A stretch of DNA of 44,385 nucleotides from DASPJR01 sp035628505 (GTDB taxonomy: Bacteria; Planctomycetota; SZUA-567; H5-PLA8), in NCBI GenBank assembly GCA_035628505.1, contig DASPJR010000173.1, positions 1 to 44,385 of the forward strand, read 5' to 3'. Position numbers and translations under genes: made by a program. This document shows, piece by piece, positions 40,983 through 44,385 of the stretch (its first letter is position 1; the number at the start of each line of letters is the position of its first letter). Under the pieces are notes generated by a model that saw only the letters and a program-made list of their open reading frames with translations, searched no databases and was not told the DNA's origin.

Positions 40983-42263
40983 ATGAGCGACATTGCAAAA
41001 GACATGTTGACGTTGGCAAAGGAAGCCCGGCAGGCGGCGCGTATTCTCTCGACCGCAACCACGCAGCAGAAGAACGACGCTTTGCAGTACGCGACCGAGG
41101 CGCTGATGAAGGAGCGCGGTGCGATTGAAGCGGCTAACGCCGAGGATATTGCGCGCGGAAAAGAAAAAGGGCTCGCCGGCCCGATGCTCGACCGTCTCAA
41201 ACTCGATGCTCGCGTGATTGAACGACTTGCTGAAGGCCTGCAGCAGGTGATTGCGCTGCCTGATCCGGTCGGCAGAGAGATCAGCCGCTCGGTCCGGCCC
41301 AACGGACTCGTGCTCCGACGCGTGCGCGTGCCGATCGGCGCGATTCTGATCATTTTCGAATCACGGCCTAACGTCACGGTTGAAGCCGCATCGCTCTGTC
41401 TTAAGAGCGGCAATTCGGCGATTCTGCGCGGCGGCAGCGAAGCCATCAGCAGCAACCGCGCGCTGGCTAAAGTGCTCAGAGGAGCCCTCGCGAAGGCGGG
41501 ACTTCCCGCCGCTGCCATCAGCGTCGTCGAGACAACCGACCGCGCTGCAATCAACGAACTGCTCAAGCTTGAAGGCCTGATTGATCTGGTGATTCCGCGC
41601 GGCGGCGAAAGCCTCATCCGCATGGTCGCCGAAAATTCGCTGATTCCAACGATCAAGCATTATAAGGGCGTGTGCCACGTTTATGTTGACGAAGACGCAG
41701 ATCTTGACCTGGCAAAAACGATCACCCTGAACTCGAAGCTGCAGCGCGTTTCGGTTTGCAACGCCGCTGAAACACTGCTGGTGAACAGCAAGGTTGCGGC
41801 AAAGTTCCTACCGGACGTCGGGCGATTGCTGCTCGAGAAGAACTGCGAAATGCGCGTCTGTCCCACGAGCCGCAAAGCGCTCTTGGAAGCAGGAGTCAGT
41901 TCGCCGCTCATCAAGGACGCCGATGAAGCCACTTACGACAATGAGTACCTCGATCGTGTGATCTCTGTGAAAGTCGTCGAGTCGCTGCAGTCCGCCGCCG
42001 ACCACATCGAGCGGCACGGCTCCCGGCACACCGAGACCATTGTGACCGGCAGCCCCGCGCGCGGAAAACTCTTCCAGGACATCGTCGACAGCTCCTGCGT
42101 GTTCGTAAACGCGTCAACGCGCCTGAACGATGGCTTCGAATTTGGTCTGGGTGCCGAGATCGGAATTTCCACCGATAAACTACACGCCCGCGGACCGATG
42201 GGCCTGGAAGAACTCACGACCTACAAGTGGCTCGGTGACGGCACGGGTCAGCTGCGCACCTGA
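40983..42263 (+). CDS. proA: gamma-glutamyl phosphate reductase
   Basis: A 426-residue NADPH-dependent enzyme of proline synthesis, reducing glutamyl 5-phosphate to the semialdehyde. RVPIGAILIIFESRPNVTVE, CLKSGNSAILRGGSEA, VIPRGGESLIRMV, the catalytic cysteine in RVSVCNAAETLLV, and GLGAEIGISTDKLHARGPMG are all diagnostic. Length fits the family (about 417). Only a weak GGCGAG precedes the ATG, which directly follows the inverted repeat. The proB partner is not in the window. Confidence 0.96.
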   Translation: MSDIAKDMLTLAKEARQAARILSTATTQQKNDALQYATEALMKERGAIEAANAEDIARGKEKGLAGPMLDRLKLDARVIERLAEGLQQVIALPDPVGREISRSVRPNGLVLRRVRVPIGAILIIFESRPNVTVEAASLCLKSGNSAILRGGSEAISSNRALAKVLRGALAKAGLPAAAISVVETTDRAAINELLKLEGLIDLVIPRGGESLIRMVAENSLIPTIKHYKGVCHVYVDEDADLDLAKTITLNSKLQRVSVCNAAETLLVNSKVAAKFLPDVGRLLLEKNCEMRVCPTSRKALLEAGVSSPLIKDADEATYDNEYLDRVISVKVVESLQSAADHIERHGSRHTETIVTGSPARGKLFQDIVDSSCVFVNASTRLNDGFEFGLGAEIGISTDKLHARGPMGLEELTTYKWLGDGTGQLRT

Positions 42264-42439
42264 ACTGCGGATGAACGCCGCTGATGTATCTGCGCCCAAT
42301 TTGCGGGGCGATGGCTACCCTCTCGCTCTCACATTCCTTGGCTTGGCACTTTAACGTCTCGGCGGTTTCAAAGATTATCGGACATCCACCGGGCCCCAAA
42401 AAATCGCGGAATCGGGTGAGACGGAATCGGTAATTCCCG

Positions 42440-42445
42440 TATAAT
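42440..42445 (+). promoter_or_regulatory. candidate -10 box of the Nudix-like gene
   Basis: A perfect TATAAT, 52 bases upstream of the Nudix-like ATG, in a 234-bp gap that otherwise shows nothing. The -35 position (TGAGAC at 17 bases) is poor. Confidence 0.4.
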
Positions 42446-42497
42446 TCCGGCATCGTTCGGGGTTTATTCCAGGACGCAAGCGAGTGAGGCCGTCTCC

Positions 42498-42944
42498 ATG
42501 TCAAAAGCTATTTTCGGTCGCCCGGTAAATGCCACGTCACAGGGCGGCGCGCACATCGGTGTTAACGTCGTGACCCTTCACAAGGGCAAGGTGGTTCTTT
42601 TTGAGAAGCCCGGTCTGCCTGGCGGTCAGGAGCTCGGCGACCTGTGGTTCCCCTGGGATTACCTGGAATACGGCGAATCGCCGGAGCTCGCAGCCAAGCG
42701 CGTACTGAAGCAGTGGGGCAAGGCTGAAGCCAAGGAAATGAAGCTCGTCGAAGTGTTTTCGATGGTGCCGCCGGGCGAAGACTGGCAGCTTGATTTCCAG
42801 TACGTCGCGGAGCTGAAAGCACCGCCGAAGAATGGCGACAACGTCAAAAACATAAAGATCATTGAACACGCCCAGCTGCCGCGCATGGTTGGAGCGCTCC
42901 GCCGAAGCGACGTAAAACGTTACCTCGCAGCTGCTGAACTCTAA
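42498..42944 (+). CDS. Nudix-like protein with degenerate Nudix box
   Basis: A 148-residue protein with the Nudix fold pattern: AHIGVNVVTLHKGKVVLFEK, LWFPWDYLEYGESPELAAKR, and DWQLDFQYVAELKAPPKN. The Nudix box should read GxxxxxExxxxxxxREUxEExGU; here the segment is YGESPELAAKRVLKQWGKAE, lacking the Arg-Glu and Glu-Glu that bind the metal. Hydrolase activity is therefore doubtful; a binding role is possible. A GAGG lies eight bases before the ATG. A strong terminator follows. Confidence 0.75.
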   Translation: MSKAIFGRPVNATSQGGAHIGVNVVTLHKGKVVLFEKPGLPGGQELGDLWFPWDYLEYGESPELAAKRVLKQWGKAEAKEMKLVEVFSMVPPGEDWQLDFQYVAELKAPPKNGDNVKNIKIIEHAQLPRMVGALRRSDVKRYLAAAEL

Positions 42945-42974
42945 TACTTTCATCGCAATTCTTTTCTTTCATTT

Positions 42975-42999
42975 AAGCCGCGCTTGCCGCGGCTTTTTT
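42975..42999 (+). terminator. Rho-independent terminator after the Nudix-like gene
   Basis: An 8-bp stem (AAGCCGCG / CGCGGCTT) with a 5-base loop is followed by further T to a run of six. It lies about 30 bases after the stop. Confidence 0.9.
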
Positions 43000-43062
43000 G
43001 TTTTGAGGCGCGCTATTCGCATCTTCCTTCGCATGCGGAGGGAAAGTCTGCGGAGGTGTTGT

Positions 43063-43398
43063 ATGCAACACATGGAATACAAGGCCGTCGTCGATGCGTG
43101 TACACGTTGCGCGATCGAATGTGAAATGTGCCTTGCGCATGACCTTGAAGACGGCATCCGGCTGGACTGCGCCCGTGCGAATATGGACTGTGCACGCGCG
43201 TGCTGGGAAACAGCGTCTGCGCTGGCACGCGATTCCGGCTTCTCGTTCCAATACTGCGGTCATTGCGCTGCGATCTGCGATGGCTGTGCAGAAGTGTGTT
43301 CGCAGTATCAGGACGAACACTGCAAGCGTTGCGCGGAGATGTGCCGCGAATGCGCGCACGCCTGTCGTAGCCTCGCTCACGCGCAGGTCGGTGCTTAA
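43063..43398 (+). CDS. cytosolic Csp-like copper-storage four-helix protein
   Basis: A 111-residue Cys-rich protein with 17 cysteines in helical spacing: CTRCAIECEMC, CARANMDCARAC, YCGHCAAICDGCAEVC and HCKRCAEMCRECAHAC. This is the pattern of the four-helix-bundle copper storage proteins (Csp/DUF326), where cysteines lining the bundle bind many Cu(I) ions. No signal peptide is present, so a cytosolic Csp3-like protein is likely. GGAGG lies six bases before ATG 43063; the upstream in-frame extension is rejected. It lies 96 bases before a copper ATPase gene. Confidence 0.88.
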   Translation: MQHMEYKAVVDACTRCAIECEMCLAHDLEDGIRLDCARANMDCARACWETASALARDSGFSFQYCGHCAAICDGCAEVCSQYQDEHCKRCAEMCRECAHACRSLAHAQVGA

Positions 43399-43399
43399 G

Positions 43400-43426
43400 C
43401 GGCCGGATGTTCTGGCCGTATTTTTA
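43400..43426 (+). terminator. Rho-independent terminator after the Csp-like gene
   Basis: An 8-bp stem with one G-T pair (CGGCCGGA / TCTGGCCG, 43400-43407 and 43411-43418) and a 3-base loop is followed by TATTTTTAT. It starts two bases after the stop codon, implying that copA has its own promoter. Confidence 0.75.
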
Positions 43427-43428
43427 TG

Positions 43429-43455
43429 ATTCGGGATGCCCGCGGCATCCCGAAT
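43429..43455. promoter_or_regulatory. perfect 12-bp palindrome, candidate operator of copA
   Basis: ATTCGGGATGCC-CGC-GGCATCCCGAAT: perfect 12-base arms around three bases, ending three bases before the -35 box of the copA promoter. It could be the site of a copper-responsive regulator. It does not match the CopY, CueR or CsoR sites I know. It could also be a second hairpin behind the Csp-like terminator, but no T-run follows. Confidence 0.55.
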
Positions 43456-43458
43456 TGT

Positions 43459-43488
43459 TTGAACAAAGATGCCCTGTTACGACATAAT
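43459..43488 (+). promoter_or_regulatory. candidate copA promoter
   Basis: TTGAAC (43459-43464) and CATAAT (43483-43488) are 18 bases apart. The expected start site falls on or next to the ATG at 43495, and no Shine-Dalgarno sequence precedes the ATG, so the transcript may be leaderless. Confidence 0.5.
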
Positions 43489-43494
43489 ACAGAT

Positions 43495-44385
43495 ATGGAA
43501 TCACACGCAACAATCCGGGTCGAGGGCATGCATTGCGCCTCCTGTGTGGGCCGCGTTGAGAAGGCCATCAAGAAGCTGCACGGCGTTGCGGAAGCTGACG
43601 TCAACCTCGCGACGCATGAGGCGCACATTCAATTCGACCCGGCAGAGGTCGATCTTCCGAAGATCAAGGCGGCCGTCGAAGAGGCCGGCTATCAGCCGCG
43701 CGAGGCAGAAGCCTTTGGCGTCGAGGCTCACCAACACCACGCCGACGGCAGCGATCTGCAGCGCCGGTTTGTTATCGCTGCTGTATTGACGCTTCCGGTC
43801 GCAATCGTCAGCATGTTCGATCTTTTTATGGATTACCCGTGGCGTAACTGGATGCTGCTGACGTTGACGCTGCCTGTAATGGCTTACAGTGGAGCGCCGT
43901 TCTTTTCCGGAGCGCTGCAGGGGCTGCGCCATCTTCGCGCCGACATGAACACGCTTATCGCTCTGGGAACGTCGGCGGCATTCTTCTACAGCGTGGCGGC
44001 GACGGTGCAGCCCGGCGTATTCGGTCACGCGGCGCACGCAACGCATGTCTATTACGAAGCGGCCGCGGTCATCATCACGCTGCTGCTGCTCGGACGCCTG
44101 CTCGAAGAACGTGCGAAGAACAAGACGTCCGCAGCAATTACAAAATTGCTGAGCCTGCAGCCGCCGCGTGCGCGTGTGCTGCGCGACGGTGTCGAGAGAG
44201 AAATCGACGTCGACGCGGTCGCTGTTGGAGACGTGATCGTCGTGCGGCCGGGCGAGAAAATTCCCGTCGACGGACGCGTGCTCTCGGGCAGCACCTTCGT
44301 GGATGAATCAATGCTCACGGGTGAATCCATGCCCGTTGAAAAGAAGGAAGGCGACACCGTTACTGGCGCGACGCTGAACAAGAGC
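43495..44385 (+). CDS. copA: copper-translocating P-type ATPase (partial, 5' end)
   Basis: The first 297 residues of a P1B-type ATPase that exports Cu(I); the window ends inside the gene. The N-terminal metal-binding domain has GMHCASCVGRVE with Cys14 and Cys17. The first membrane helices follow at about residues 90-210, and the actuator domain has DESMLTGESMPVEK near residue 275-290. The CPC and DKTGT motifs lie beyond the window, so copper (rather than another metal) rests on the N-terminal domain and the Csp neighbour. ATG 43495 has no Shine-Dalgarno. Confidence 0.92.
   Translation, partial: MESHATIRVEGMHCASCVGRVEKAIKKLHGVAEADVNLATHEAHIQFDPAEVDLPKIKAAVEEAGYQPREAEAFGVEAHQHHADGSDLQRRFVIAAVLTLPVAIVSMFDLFMDYPWRNWMLLTLTLPVMAYSGAPFFSGALQGLRHLRADMNTLIALGTSAAFFYSVAATVQPGVFGHAAHATHVYYEAAAVIITLLLLGRLLEERAKNKTSAAITKLLSLQPPRARVLRDGVEREIDVDAVAVGDVIVVRPGEKIPVDGRVLSGSTFVDESMLTGESMPVEKKEGDTVTGATLNKS

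Noticed and set aside
42273..42354. 27-codon plus-strand frame after proA
   Set aside because: No ribosome-binding site and no conservation signal; the spacer shows only a -10 candidate.

Overview
The window looks like chromosomal DNA of a GC-rich bacterium of the PVC group, most likely a planctomycete. This is inferred from the mix of genes: a 3-keto-disaccharide hydrolase (DUF1080) secreted protein, a HEAT-repeat lipoprotein ending in an SHD1-like segment, several Hanks-type Ser/Thr kinases, lysine/alanine-rich histone-H1-like proteins, a long-form IspH and a squalene/phytoene synthase. Most genes are ordinary chromosomal housekeeping. No phage, integrase, transposase, CRISPR array or plasmid gene was seen.

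Layout. 1-4 kb: smc on the minus strand with a clear terminator. 4-6.8 kb: an accessory stretch with a small AT-richer two-gene unit (DUF4259 protein, small membrane protein), an AraC-like HTH gene riddled with repeat sequence, and repeat-rich spacers. 6.8-14.9 kb: ispH, a secreted protein, a HEAT lipoprotein translationally coupled to a squalene/phytoene synthase, two convergent NfeD-family genes, and 5-formyl-THF cyclo-ligase. 14.9-19.3 kb: three tandem paralogous kinases, then tRNA-Ser(UGA). 19.3-24.2 kb (minus): a secreted Ig-like protein, a TlpA-type thioredoxin, and a zinc-ribbon protein with decapeptide repeats. 24.7-29.2 kb: a repeat-rich exported protein, an ArnT-like glycosyltransferase, an unlisted 24-residue Lys/Ala microprotein, an ECF-type sigma factor and a STAS protein. 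29.4-33 kb (minus): uracil-DNA glycosylase, an SDR, a TIM-barrel epimerase, fdhD. 33-40.9 kb: a histone-H1-like protein, a DUF1080 protein, argG, an NlpC/P60-like protein, bioF, an unknown protein, a HEAT protein, cysH and a CoA-binding protein. 41-44.4 kb: proA, a Nudix-like protein, a cytosolic Csp-like copper-storage protein and the 5' part of a copper P-type ATPase.

The structure least explained by genes is a set of about a dozen spacer elements. Each is built from a short word of roughly 7-10 bases repeated a few times, and the arms usually face each other as inverted repeats. Words differ from locus to locus, but some recur (before argG and on both sides of the CoA-binding/proA gap; around the 25.5 kb terminator and before the CoA-binding gene). 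Some run into coding sequence and are translated, most clearly in the HTH gene at 5.3-6.4 kb. Other points worth checking are the triple kinase locus with degenerate glycine loops, the 24-residue Lys/Ala protein, an apparently leaderless copA promoter next to a perfect 12-bp palindrome, a terminator-like hairpin in the leader of the zinc-ribbon gene, and an altered cysteine spacing in CysH.
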